From Boswellia sacra (lineage: Eukaryota; Streptophyta; Magnoliopsida; Sapindales; Burseraceae), in NCBI GenBank assembly GCA_013180625.2, contig SNVD02008080.1, forward strand, positions 1 to 64,000: 64,000 nucleotides of DNA, in the 5' to 3' direction. The notes below the pieces were generated by a model, which was given only the letters and a program-made list of their open reading frames with translations, did not search any database and was not told the origin of the DNA. The position numbers and the translations under genes were made by a program. Below, piece after piece: positions 50,301 to 62,046 of this stretch. Numbering within the stretch: the first letter of the stretch is position 1; each line of letters opens with the position of its first letter.

Positions 50301-51572
50301 GGGCTAATCACATAGACCATCTTTCCGTTTTGTCGTTAGATGACATCACTATTCCATCCAAAATCGTTACAATTACTAAAATACCCTTTGAACAAATTTC
50401 TAAAAATTAAGCTAGTGTAACTGATGCGATTTGAACCCATTCCTCCTAGAAAATTGTATAACATTCTAACCACCGTACCTACTCTTTTAAGCTGTTTAGT
50501 GTAGACATAATTCATCATTTATTATAATATTAATTTATTATAATAATATTTAACGCAAAAATCTTCTCTCTCCTTTCTGTCTTCTCCCTCATCTCCATCG
50601 CCGACTTCTCGCCTCAACAATTTGTTTAAATGAAAACTGAATAACAACTAGATCGTGCTCCACAACCATCACCACCACCTTCCCAAACACCAGAAATTCA
50701 GATGTCCACCCAAAAATTCGCCAACACCAAGAATTCACAAAAATCAGAAGTTCCAAACCCAAAAATACAAAATCCAAAAATTCATAAACACCAAAAATTT
50801 AAAATTGGAAAAAATTCAACTTGTTTTTCTCCTTATTTTTCTTCCCCTTCTTCTTCTCCGTCTAATATCTCCACTGTTGTGCCCATATCCAGTCGCGCAC
50901 CACCATCACGCTCCGCAGCTTTGCCTGTAGCTTATCCCGCGCCACCACCACGCTCCGATGCTTTGTCGATACTTGGTCGCTACTACCACTATGCGAAGGC
51001 GAAGGCGTCGCCATGCGAGGATAGAGAGAGAGCGAGAACAAAGAGACTGCGACCACCACCACCACCTCTCCTCCCCCTCTTCGCGACCACCACCATCTCT
51101 CCTCCCCCTCTTCGAGGCCACCACCACCTCTCCTCTCCCTCTCTGTGGCTGCTATCTCACTCAAACTTCACCAATTGCTGCCTCACTCAATTAATGATGA
51201 TGGTCATGTTTTTGGGCACGAAGAAGAGGATGGATGGAGGAAGAACCGAGAGAGGAAGAGGAATAATTTTTTATTTCTAATAATTTTTTTATTAATTTTG
51301 TTTCTTGACTGGTCAAACACTTAAAGAAAAGGATATTATGGTCTTTTCATAAGTATAAGCAAAATTTAGCTCACATTATATATTATTGACTGTCAAATGA
51401 TTATTATATCATTTAATATTTAACATAATTACAAGTATTTAACAGAAAATTTGATGGAGGGGTGTTCATGATGCATTTTTCAAAAGTGAGGGGTAGTCGA
51501 CGATAAAAAATGATAAACAGTAAATATATGGGAAATTAAGCCAAAACCAATAGGGGTCTCTGTGATTAGTCC
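50301..51572. mobile_element. Non-autonomous Mutator-like element, 1272 bp, with C-rich interior
   Basis: The left end reads GGGCTAATCACATAGACC and the right end, in reverse complement, GGACTAATCACAGAGACC, identical at 16 of 18 positions. A perfect 10-bp TSD, AATATGAAAA, lies at 50291-50300 and 51573-51582. A 9-11 bp TSD points to the Mutator superfamily. The interior (about 50570-51250) is unusually C/CT-rich, has open frames on both strands and contains CCACCACC and CTCCTCCCCCTCTTCG repeats. It may be captured host sequence, as in Pack-MULEs, but I recognise no protein domain. It encodes no transposase. A tRNA-like patch lies near its left end. Confidence 0.8.
50425..50485 (-). other. tRNA-like A-box/B-box patch inside the Mutator-like element
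   Basis: On the minus strand, GTAGGTACGGTGGTTAGAATG (A-box-like, 50462-50482, split here as GTAGGTACGG and TGGTTAGAATG) is followed by ATGGGTTCAAATCGC (B-box-like, about 50426-50440). The spacing and motif pair resemble a tRNA or SINE head. No acceptor stem is visible, so it is not a working tRNA gene. Confidence 0.35.
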
Positions 51573-51627
51573 AATATGAAAACTATACTTTATAAAAAGG
51601 TAGGTTATTTGATGACCTCCCTAGAAC

Positions 51628-52466
51628 TAGGGGTGTGCAAATGGTAGGGTATGGTGTGGTATCGCCATACCATCCCCATACCCTACATATGTCGTATTTT
51701 TTATTTTTATACCATACCATACCATACCATTTTTTAATATAATACCATACCATATTTCTGCATGGTAGGGTAAGGGCGGGTATGGTATGGTATTATTCAG
51801 GTAGTTGACCAAATTGACCAGATTTTGACACTTTAAGTTCTTATTTTGACATTGTTTAATATTATGATTCATGAAGTTTATACTAAATACAAAAATCAAG
51901 CAATTACACATCCTTAACAATACAAATAATCAAGTAACTACATATTTTATAACAACACAAATAATCAAGTAACATCATATTTATAACAATACAAAAATAT
52001 CACGTAACTACATATTCCATAACAACACGAATACTCAAACAATTACATGTCCATAACAGCACAAATAACAAGTAAACTACATATCCGAATCCTTCCACAA
52101 AGTTCCAATTTCCAACCTTCAAGTCCAACCTTTAAATTCTACAAAGTTTCAATCTTTTCAACTTCCAATCTAATACAAATTTGAGAAAATAAAAAGGCAA
52201 AGAAAAAAGAAATTATAACACTCATACAAAAATATTTTATGTAACCAATTAGATACTGACACGTGGCATATTTTTTATTTTTTTAAAAAAGGTATGGTAT
52301 GGTATGGTATATTCAAAAATACCCCCTAACCATACCATACCATGACAGATTTTGAAAATCTATACCATACCACACCCTATATTTTTTTATACCCTACCAT
52401 ACCTCCACCATACCATGGCGGGTATGTCGGGTTCGGGCGGGTGATGGTGTACCATGCACACCCCTA
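51628..52466. mobile_element. Non-autonomous hAT-type element, 839 bp, with GGTATG subterminal repeats
   Basis: The ends are TAGGGGTGTGCAAATGG on the left and TAGGGGTGTGCATGGTA on the right as reverse complement. The flanks CCTAGAAC (51620-51627) and CCTATAAC (52467-52474) form an 8-bp TSD with one mismatch, as expected for hAT. Both ends carry many GGTATG/CATACC units (about 51640-51795 on the left and 52290-52440 on the right). These may be subterminal transposase-binding repeats. There is no coding capacity. Confidence 0.82.
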
Positions 52467-52474
52467 CCTATAAC

Positions 52475-53536
52475 GCGTGTAATAGCTATGGGCAATTGAG
52501 TCATTTAACCTCAAAATTATTCAAAGAAAATGAAAACCTGTCTTCACTCATTAACATATTCCCTCACATATTCCCACCACTGACAAGAGTGGAGAAAATT
52601 GTTAGCACCACTAAAACAAATACTGTACAAATTGATCCGTTGAGAGATAAATAATTGTTTGGTTGAATACATTTGTTCAAACTTAGACATCATGTACTCC
52701 TATTGTTGATTAGATAACAAATAGAAGGTAGTGCTATTAAATTGCTAACGTATAAAGATTATAAAAATTCGATGTTAATCAATTGATGTCAACTTACCAT
52801 CAATTGAAGTTCATGTAACATTCATTCAAATAAGACATGATTTATTCGATGATCTAGTCTGATTGTAATATGAAATAAAAAGTGTCAGCCTCAATCATGA
52901 TGAAGTTGTGATCGCTAACAATAGAATCAACATGACAACTCATGACGTGTACAATAGTTCAAATTTTGTGTTATTATTATTATTGTTATTATTATTATTA
53001 TTATTTTCAAACTAGATTAGCCCATACAATTATTTAACTTGTTGGTAAATTAGAAGCATTTAGGGAAGGTCTTAAAGGTTTCGCAAACTTTAAAGAATAG
53101 TAGAAATTTCACCAAACCTGGGCTGGGGTGAAAGGTTGGGTTAATTAAATTAATTAGCGTAATAGTTAATCAATTAATTTAACACTAAAAAGGGTTGAAA
53201 ATGGTTGAATAATAAATAACAAAAAAGACCTAATAAAAGGAAAACTAGCACACCGACTTGGTTAATAATTCATCTTGACGAGTAAGTAAAAAAGAAATAG
53301 AAAATAAAAATAAAAAAGTAGTTAAAATAATTATAAAAGAAAAAAATAAAATAAATTTAGCACCGACGCTTACATAGCGAGGTTAGATACATACAGCGCG
53401 AAGGAGCGAGAGAGAGTGTCTGGTCGGGATCGTCCCACCAAACACCATCATCTTCCTCTTCTTCGTCTCTACATCTACAACTACAACCACTAATATTTAT
53501 TCTACTATAGCTGTGATCTGATCAAATCAAAACGAC
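52475..53536. other. Intergenic DNA and 5' region of the KH gene
   Basis: No gene is supported. An (ATT)n microsatellite lies at about 52972-53007. The stretch from about 53400 to 53536 becomes GA- and CT-rich and is probably the KH gene's 5' UTR. No clear TATA box is visible. Confidence 0.5.
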
Positions 53537-56500
53537 ATGACATCATCAGGTGGCAGCAGGTTTATGGCTTACTCGCCTTCACCTTCTGCTCCTCACTCTC
53601 CTCATCTTCCCTCGCTTCGCTCCGCAGCCGCTTCCTCTGCTCTTCTTGATCAAGAAAAGTATATATAAATATATTTTTCATCTCTTATCACTTTTTATAA
53701 TCTTTTCGATTTATTTCTGTTTGGATCTTGATGTTTGTTGTTGTTGTTGTTGTTCTTCTTCTTCTTCTTGCTACTGATCTTGATTGAACTGTTGTAGTAT
53801 GATTTCTTAGCTAGTTCGAATACTGTGTTTGGTGATTTTTTGGTATGATTTATCATTTTTAATTATGAGATCTGATGTGTTTGTGCTGTTGATATTTATG
53901 TTCAAGTTGCAATTCTTTTAAAGGAATTTTTAGAACGGTTCCATTGTGTTTTGAGTAGTTCTTTAGATAGTAATTTTGATCTAAACTAAACTGACTGATA
54001 CTACATATACAACCGACTCATACTACCTAATCCACATGTCACAAGATCATCAGATGAGTAACATTCAAGAAGAGTTGAATTAAATTGTAGTAAATGATAT
54101 GCCAATCTCCTACCTAGTTGTCTTATGTGATGTCTAGTTGTACGAGTTAAGTTATATAAGTTGGTTGTGTATGTAGCATTATTGAGACTGAATTTTTAGG
54201 AATTGACCACAATTATTGTAGTTTTATCATCTTCCCAAGATCTGGTAGTGAAAAAGTTTTTGATTAGAGGAAAGCAATGAAGTGATCTAGCTTTTATTAT
54301 ATGAAGATCGGCAGTTGTCAAGGATATATTTGTTTGAGTACAGGTGGGTATTCGTCTTTACTCTTGTTATTAGTAACTGACTTGCTTTAATTTTGCATTT
54401 TTACAGATATCTGTCGGAGTTATTAGCTGAGCGTCACAAGCTTGGCCCATTTATGCCAGTGCTCCCAAATACTTATCGGTTGTTGAGCCAGGGTCAGTTT
54501 CAAATCCTCTAACTTATTCATTTAAAAAGGGTTCATTGCAGGCATAAGGTTAAAAGCATATATGTCATTCATTGTTTATAAGTTATTATCGTTTTATGTT
54601 TGCGGCAGAAGTGATGGAAGGAAAAATAATCAGGTTATATTGACATGCCATGTAAATGATTGCTTAGCTATCAAGATAATTCAACCTTTTTTTTGTTGAT
54701 CTACATTAAGAAAGAGGAAATCCGACTTATAAACTAAAAATTACCAAAACTCAGTAACCTGAGTCTCCTATAATAACCTGCCTAATCATCTAACTTGCCC
54801 TCAAATTGTGATAAGTATGAATTAGTTCAGTGCTTTCACCCGAATCATAGAAAAACTTAAAGGTAAATTATGCTGAACTGCTGGAGCTTGCCAAAATTAG
54901 TCTGCACCGCTATATTTACAAGAATTGGACCTAGCTAGTAACAAAATGATTATCTAACCAACCATTTTCACCAAGTGGATTTATGAAAACCGCAGTGGTG
55001 CATTTTGATTTATGCGAACTCTAGGGGTACTCTATAATTCATCTGAAACTATGGTGGAAATGTGATAGAATTCGTAGTGGGGGATTTGTTAAAATCCTAA
55101 TGTTCTCTTCCTTCTTACACCTTCTTCTTAACAATTTTAGTTGGTCTACCCTTTGCTAGAATAAGTCATGGAGCACTTGAATCTACTTTTTAATTGACAG
55201 CTATAGGAAGTGCACTTGATGCAGCCTTATTAAATCTCTGAATCTTAAGATGATAGAGAGGAAAGTTGAATATTAAACAATAGAGAAAGAAGATATATAG
55301 CTTTTTAAGCATCTTGAATGTTGGAGGGGCGAGGGGTGGAAATGAAGGTGTAAAGGCGGTGGATGAAGTCACATTCTGGCTATTGGATTTTACATCATGG
55401 TGAATATTAAGGACAAGATGTTTCAAAACTATCAAATAACATATAATTTAGATAATAAAGTACTGAAAATAACAACTGTACTTATATTAAACTTTTACTA
55501 CCATAACCTTTTTCTCAGCTTACCTATAGTGGTTGGACTAAGCGTTTGCTCGGTAGAGTGTGAAATTGTTGGCGTTCAGCTTCCCTAGGGTCCAAAATTT
55601 GTGTCTAGGTAGAAAATTTCTAGTCTAAAGGGGTGTGACCTTACAGAAAAGAAGTTGTTGTTAGGTCATTGAACTCTTCATTGAATGAGTGCTTTTTCTT
55701 CTTATTTGCTTTATTTTGATAAGAATTTCATGTGTAAGTACCAACTTTTGGTGATGAGGTACTTAGTATACTGTTTGTTTGTACTTAAGCTGTGATACCA
55801 GTGGATTTGCAGTCTCTTCTGTTTTCTCACTTACATTTTCTTTTTTGAATCTAACAAATGCTTTGGTTTACTTACTGTTTTCTTGTACTGATGATTCAAA
55901 ACCTATTTCATAGAGTGTTTAACTGTGTCTCTATATCAGTCTCTTAACATGTAATAGGTTAGATCTAAACTGTGTGTTCCTTTTTCCTTTTATCTTGGGG
56001 TATATTCTGGAACATTAGATTTTTATTATGGGGGGAAGATTTGATTTTTAACTAACTCAGTTGACATTCGGTGCTGTCTCTCCATTTTCTGGTGACTGCT
56101 AACGGATTTGTTAACAAATGCTAACTGGTACATCTTGTTCTTGAAAATTGACATTTTTGGAGCAGAAATTATGCGTGTAACCACACTGTTGGGGAATGCG
56201 TCAGTTTTAGGTCAAAGTGGGCTTGAACATGCTAGCCCCCTGGCCTCTGGAGGAATATTTTCAAATGGAGGAGCCGATATGAACGGATTGGCATCACGGT
56301 TTCAATCAGAAGTACGGATACTAACCATTAACATAACTATATTTTCCATCTAATTTTACTGTCTTTTAGAAGCTTTGCTGACACAATTTTTACATTTCAT
56401 GCTAACATAACTTTTGTTTGAGTGCTTGTAGTGCAAATGCCACTTTTGCTATGACAGGTAGTCTTGAGGCTAACACCAAGCAGCACTGAAAATAATTTAA

Positions 56501-57468
56501 GCTTAGCAGCCTGTTTTGGGATCTGACCTCTAATTAGTGGTTCTCGTTTACCTTTTGGTTGTCATTGAAAATGATGCCCTGTAGTCGACACTTTCAAGAA
56601 CGTCTTATTGAAAATTTATATCTTGCTAGGATGATAACCACAGATGCTGAGTCTCAGGAGTTTTATTTTTCTTATATGAAGTGCTGACTCTTAAAATATT
56701 ACATTTTTTTTTAATCTTCGGTATGCCTCAAAATAGGAGGCTTTTCTTGATTCAGTTCAAAAGTGTCTGGTTCATGAAAATGCTTAAACAGTACTGCTGG
56801 AGCTGCTGGCTGGTGAAATGACCTTCAACCTGGTTGCTTAGTTTGTGGTAGTTTGTATATTTTTTAAACCTCATGGTCTCCTTTCTAGTAGTTGTAGCTG
56901 TTAAGGTGCACTTAATTACTTGTGTATATTTTGTCTTTATTGTATTGAGGTGAGACAAGATGATACTGCAAAAAGCCCATGGAAATACTGGAGGTCATCC
57001 GTTGAGTCAGTCTTTATTTTTCTTATGCATGCAATACAATGCAAGACAGCTTTAATCTATTACTGTGGGATTTGCTGATATTTGGGATGGCAATGTGCAG
57101 ATTTCCGGTTTAATGCAGACCTCATCAGCACAAAACTGGCTTAGCTCTCAAGGTAGCTCATCAGGCCTTATAGTTAAGAGGACGATAAGAGTGGATATTC
57201 CTGTCGACAAATATCCTAGTGTATGAATTAACTTCTTCCTTCTTCGCGTTTTTACATTTTTTATCAGCTAGTGTCTTATAATAATTGAATTATTTGTAGT
57301 ACAACTTTGTGGGACGCCTCCTTGGTCCTCGAGGTAACTCTCTTAAGCGAGTGGAAGCCAGTACAGAATGCCGTGTTCTGATAAGAGGGCGTGGAAGTAT
57401 CAAGGATCCAGGAAGGGTAATGGTGATTTCTTCATCTTTTCTTCTTCTCTTTTTAGTGTGTTTTATTA

Positions 57469-57520
<52 letters not shown>

Positions 57521-58384
57521 ACACGCGCGCGCGCACACACACACATATAGAGGGATGAGATCTTTTTGACTCAAAAACTTGACATAACTTTTCAACCATT
57601 TATCTTATTTAGTCAACAATTGAGATTTAAAATCTCTCATTTTATTCAACGACTGAGATTTTGAAGTCGACATATTTAGTGATGCATAGTGTTGTTCAAC
57701 ACTCTTGTTCCAGCTTCCATCCTTCTGATTCTACCCTTCTTTTAATCGGTATCATTCTGCCTCTCTAAATTTCTGTTGCAGATAGTTGAATGAGTTATAC
57801 CTGGTCCAGTTCTTACGAAACTGAATTGATCTTAATTTAAGCTTGTGAAAGAATGTAGCATGCAATGTTTAAGTAAAAATGTTATGTGTTTGGGCAATGC
57901 AAAAACAAGTTATTGAAAAGTTATTATGTTCTTCATTCTCTTATATTTGTTATCTCCTTTTGATATTTTAAAGGAAGAATTGATGAGAGGAAAACCTGGG
58001 TATGAGCATCTAAATGAACCTCTCCATATCCTGGTTGAGGCAGAACTACCAGTCGAGATTGTCGATGCCCGCCTTATGCAAGCACGTGAGATACTGGAAG
58101 ATTTGCTCAAGCCTGTGGTGAGAAACTTTATTCATTTTATCCTTTTGTTACACTTTTGCTATTTTCCCCAATCTTGTACTGTTGCTTTCTGTTTTGGGTG
58201 GAATTCTTACTTTAATACGTTTCTATTTGTTTAGGATGAATCCCAGGATTTTTATAAGAAACAACAACTAAGAGAGCTAGCAATGCTGAATGGTACACTT
58301 CGTGAGGATGGTTCTCCCATGTCTGGTTCAGTGTCTCCCTTCCACAACAGCCTAGGCATGAAGAGAGCTAAGACTAGGGGGTAA
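53537..58384 (+). CDS. STAR-type KH-domain RNA-binding protein (SPIN1/quaking-like), seven exons
   Basis: The product is a single-KH, STAR-family RNA-binding protein, related to rice SPIN1 and the Arabidopsis quaking-like group. Exons are 53537-53658, 54407-54492, 56166-56311, 57101-57220, 57300-57416, 57974-58117 and 58235-58384. They sum to 885 nt, or 294 residues. A Ser/Pro-rich N-terminus precedes the conserved [20 protein letters not shown], followed by a linker with [10 protein letters not shown]. The KH domain includes [20 protein letters not shown] with the GPRG loop, the β-strand [15 protein letters not shown], and [15 protein letters not shown]. The C-terminus has [20 protein letters not shown]. 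All junctions keep frame. Intron 2 is long (1673 bp), and intron 5 holds a CT/AC microsatellite. No frameshift is seen, so the gene looks functional. Confidence 0.93.
57472..57549. repeat. (CT)n run followed by 31 bp of alternating purine-pyrimidine
   Basis: About 23 CT units at 57472-57518 are followed by a strictly alternating ACACACGCGCGCGCGC-type stretch to 57549. The tract is in intron 5 of the KH gene, starting about 55 bp after the exon 5 donor, and lies on the sense strand. Length polymorphism is likely. Confidence 0.93.
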
Positions 58385-59098
58385 TGGATCCTAATCAATG
58401 GGCTTTTGGAGCTTCTGTGTTAGTGTCTGCTAGTAAACAGCAGTTGCCATATCAAAGGGTGTTGCTATGTCAGACAATACCTCCAACTGCCATCGGGGCA
58501 CTGGCGCTATAAATGTGCTAGTTCTAACTTGTTTCTATATGAAGTGTGTTTATCCTCTGTTTGGGGAAAGGTCTAATGACAGTATCGTGTAGTAAGAGAT
58601 CACTTGAGTTATGGGGATTTGCAGTTATATGTTGGTTTAGGCATTTGGTCAGACCATTATCTGCCAGGTGCTGCAGTTCTTGTACTAGTAGGCCACATTA
58701 TAAGCTTGTAATGACAGTTTTGGTACATTGATGGGGATTTATGACGTGAGGGAGTGCAGTTATGGTTAATGGTATTTATTTATACGGGATTTGAAAGCGA
58801 GCGGTGGTTGTTTGGGTTGGATTGTTTTTGTACTAGTTTAGATGGTATTTAGATTTGTTAAAAAGGCAGTTGTTTGCCATACTTATAAGAATATATTTGC
58901 TTTCTTTCAGTTATTCCTGAACCTAAACATTCAGCACTTATTGTCCTTTGCGATAATTCATTGGCATTCAGAAAATGGTTTATTGCTTTTTACGACAGGA
59001 TTTCAGTGAGCTGAAAATGAGATTGCAATTACAACATTACCCAATAGCAACTTCTTAATTAAATCAACACTAGTTAAATATTTTTCTGTTACAAACAG
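58385..59098. other. 3' UTR and downstream region of the KH gene
   Basis: Transcribed-looking, less AT-rich DNA continues for several hundred bases after the stop and is probably 3' UTR. No other gene is visible before the exon relic that starts at about 59099. Confidence 0.45.
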
Positions 59099-59203
59099 GG
59101 TAGGATTGCGTACCTTCTTGAGGCAGAGCTCTCTTTTGAAGTAGTTGATGAGCGTATAACGCAAACACGAGATATGTGAAGGGTCTGCTCAGACCTACCT
59201 GTG
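59099..59203 (+). pseudogene. Decayed copy of KH gene exon 6
   Basis: The reading AYLLEAELSFEVVDERITQT aligns with [20 protein letters not shown] of exon 6 in the intact gene just upstream. It then hits an in-frame TGA at 59177-59179. The end CCTGTG followed by GTGTGTG matches the exon 6 donor (CCTGTG followed by gtgaga), so the splice junction was copied too. No other exons are recognisable nearby. It is probably the last remnant of a tandem duplicate. Confidence 0.65.
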
Positions 59204-61038
59204 GTGTGTGAGAAGGTATGCGAATGAATTAGCTTTCTTTCTCTTGGTAAGGAAATAATCTCCTCTTCTCTCCTCCATGGCTATATCCATTATCTTTGTT
59301 CTTCAAAACATGATTTTCATAATCATATAACGATTAAATTATTGATTAAATTCATGCAAATTTATGATGGGAATGAACACTAACCATATTTCATAACAAC
59401 TCTTGCTGTGGCGGGCTGGGGCACGAGTAGAAGAATCATGATGAGGGGAAAGCTAAATAATATTTGAAGAGGAACCGTTATTGCTTAGGTTTTTCATTTT
59501 CTTTTAGTACTCTTAACCTCAACTGCTTTGTGATTGATGAGTTTCACCGTATGCATTTATATTTATAGACGAGGAAAGGATACTGAGAGTTGAGTTGAGT
59601 TCCTTAATTTAGACTTTAGTAATTAGCAACTGTAAACAAAAGCCGTGGACTGGATATTCCACTTCTAACTTATTTAGCGGAAAGGGCAAGAGATTTGGAT
59701 TGTCCTTCTAACCCATTTGACGGGCGCACAGAATTCTCTTTCCTCGAATTCAAGAGGACCTACTTTGGGGACTAGAAGAGTTGATGTAGTTTACAAAAGC
59801 TTTGAATTGTGATATTATTTATTTGACAAAACCTCAAAAATGTCAATGTAAAAATCCCATCAAATTTTATACAGATTATGCAGACAAAGACGTACGTTTA
59901 CTCTTGGTGAAGGTTAATGAAAAGTTACAAGCTCAATTTGTGCTTGCAATGGCAATAATAGTAAAGAATGGGTAAGTGTAGCCTAAAATGCATATGTTCG
60001 GCCTCGAGTACCTGTTACAATTTGTTTCAGAGTGCTCACAAGCGTCTTCTTGAATGTAGAAACACTAGTTGCTCATACCACAAAAACAAATGTTGCTCCA
60101 TCAGATCAGTTCTAACTTGTTTCCTAATTATCAAATGCGCTTATATCCCTTTCCTAAAATGCATTAATTGTTCTTGGTCACCATAAATGATTGGTATTCC
60201 TTAACCACTTAATATTGACAAATTTCTGACAGAACCTCAATAATTGATTTGAAGCCGTCGGCAAAGTCCATGTATTTGGTAACATGATTATGCAAGAGCA
60301 TTAAAATGACTCTTGGTAAGCTTGTCTCATGCATTGCCTTGAGGCCACGCACGCATTGCCTCAAGTCCATGTATTTGTTTAATTTAATTTATTGATCATA
60401 ATAATGTTGACTTGACTAGCAAAGAAAGCAATTTCTGAGTCAAATAAATTATTTATCGACATGGGCAAAGTTCTCTTGCCTACGAACTACGGCATTGACA
60501 ATATATTATTGGCGTGGTCCACATGTTTCCGGTAACCTTCTTTGTCAGGCTTCAGCTTCACAACTCCACAATTTACTTGTGGCGGGGTTTTTCGTTGACA
60601 CCCTTAAGATTTGGTAAAATACGTAATGATCTAGTAGTTTCGCAAGCAATCACTAACCACCGTTGATATTAACAATATTTATGGCACAAAATGCCAAATT
60701 AGTTTGAGGAACATATGACCCCCTCATGTTTGAGAAGCTATAAAAAACCCTTATATCTGTAATATGTTTCAAATAGATAGTTTTTAATTTTTAATTTCTT
60801 TTATGAATTTATTAAATCAACTGTATTCTTTTTTAACTTAATTGATGTTAATTAATTGTAGAAGATTGTTTTATAGTTTTTGAAACATTCAAGTCGAGGG
60901 TTTATTCTGATTTTTCAAACGTGAAAGACAAAATATTTTAACATTATTATGTCTAGTGTTGTTTCATAGATGTGGTTAACTTTTGCTAAATACAGGGAGA
61001 GGGTTAAGGGTCAATTTGGGTAATTATTAAATTTACAT
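59204..61038. other. Intergenic DNA without recognised genes
   Basis: No coding signal is supported; the open frame at 59968-60186 has no recognisable domain. A weak inverted repeat pairs 60725-60751 with 60897-60923 (about 20 of 27 positions match) and may be a decayed MITE. Confidence 0.45.
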
Positions 61039-61276
61039 GGGATAATATCACTAATCTCTTACATGAGATAATATCACTAATCTCTCGTATTACTCGTAAA
61101 ACGTGTTTGAGGAACATATAAACGTAAAATAGATTTAGATGATATAAAAATACAAACTTTAAAGTACCTAAATGATATAAAAATATAAATATTTAAAATT
61201 ACGCTGATATGTTCCTTGAACATGTTTTTTGAGTGATAATAGGGCTAACTATAAGGGAAGTTAGTGATATTAGCCC
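61039..61276. mobile_element. Short MITE with Mutator-like ends, 238 bp
   Basis: The left end reads GGGATAATATCACTAATCTC and the right end, as reverse complement, GGGCTAATATCACTAACTTC. The flanks AAATTTACAT (61029-61038) and AAATTTAAAT (61277-61286) form a 10-bp TSD with one mismatch. Further in, TGTTTGAGGAACATAT and the reverse-complement TGTTCAAGGAACATAT continue the inverted repeat. The GGGCTAAT tip and 10-bp TSD resemble the larger element at 50301-51572, so both may be moved by the same kind of transposase. Confidence 0.65.
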
Positions 61277-61418
61277 AAATTTAAATATTCGTTTGACCAA
61301 ATCTTAAGATAGGAGTTTCAAACGTCAATATAGAAAGCCTTTTAATTAAAAACACTTTTATCTTATTTATATTTTTATTTGTATGAAATGTAACGTATCT
61401 TTATAAATTTGGAATATG

Positions 61419-61460
<42 letters not shown>

Positions 61461-62046
61461 TTCAAAACATGAAGGAAGACTAAAAGATTAAGAAGGAAGT
61501 CCAACTTTGACTGATTCTAAGGAAGCGAAATGATTATTTTATCCATAATTAATTACCAAGATAAAACGTTAATTTATGATTATTTTTTTAAAATTAATTT
61601 ATGTATTTTAATAATGTAGAATATCAATAAATACTTTAAATTGTTAGTTTGATTTCAATTAAAGAATGATTTTATGTTTTTAATCAATCAATCTTTAGAA
61701 TTTGTATAAAAATCATTATTTTTACTCCTCATATCATCATTTTCAGGGTTATAATCGATAAAAAAAAGAATACCTTTAAAGATATAATTAATAAAAACGT
61801 ATAATTGTTTCTCGATAATATTAAATTAAAACTTAAAGAACACTTATAAAATTATCCTATTTTAATACGGGTAAAAAGGTACTTTCAAATCTTGTGGGTC
61901 TGAAAGCGAAGACATCCTCCTACCTCTTCTACTTCTATTCTTGCCCTCATATTGTTAGTAATCCTCTTGTTGATCATCGTATACCAAAACTATAGCTACA
62001 GTTCTCATAACCAAACTTGGCTTGTTAGAGAGAGAAAACCGAAAGC
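61277..62046. other. AT-rich DNA upstream of the second NB-LRR gene
   Basis: An (AT)n run lies at about 61422-61451, followed by a T-run. The remainder is AT-rich and should contain the NB-LRR promoter. No TATA box stands out. Confidence 0.45.

Noticed and set aside
50702..51280. A 192-codon Pro/Ser-rich protein gene
   Set aside because: It lies inside a transposon bounded by TIRs and a 10-bp TSD, is low in complexity, and has competing frames on both strands. No domain is recognisable.
60725..60923. A MITE with 27-bp inverted arms
   Set aside because: Only about 20 of 27 positions match, no target site duplication was found, and the DNA is AT-rich. It is kept as a note only.
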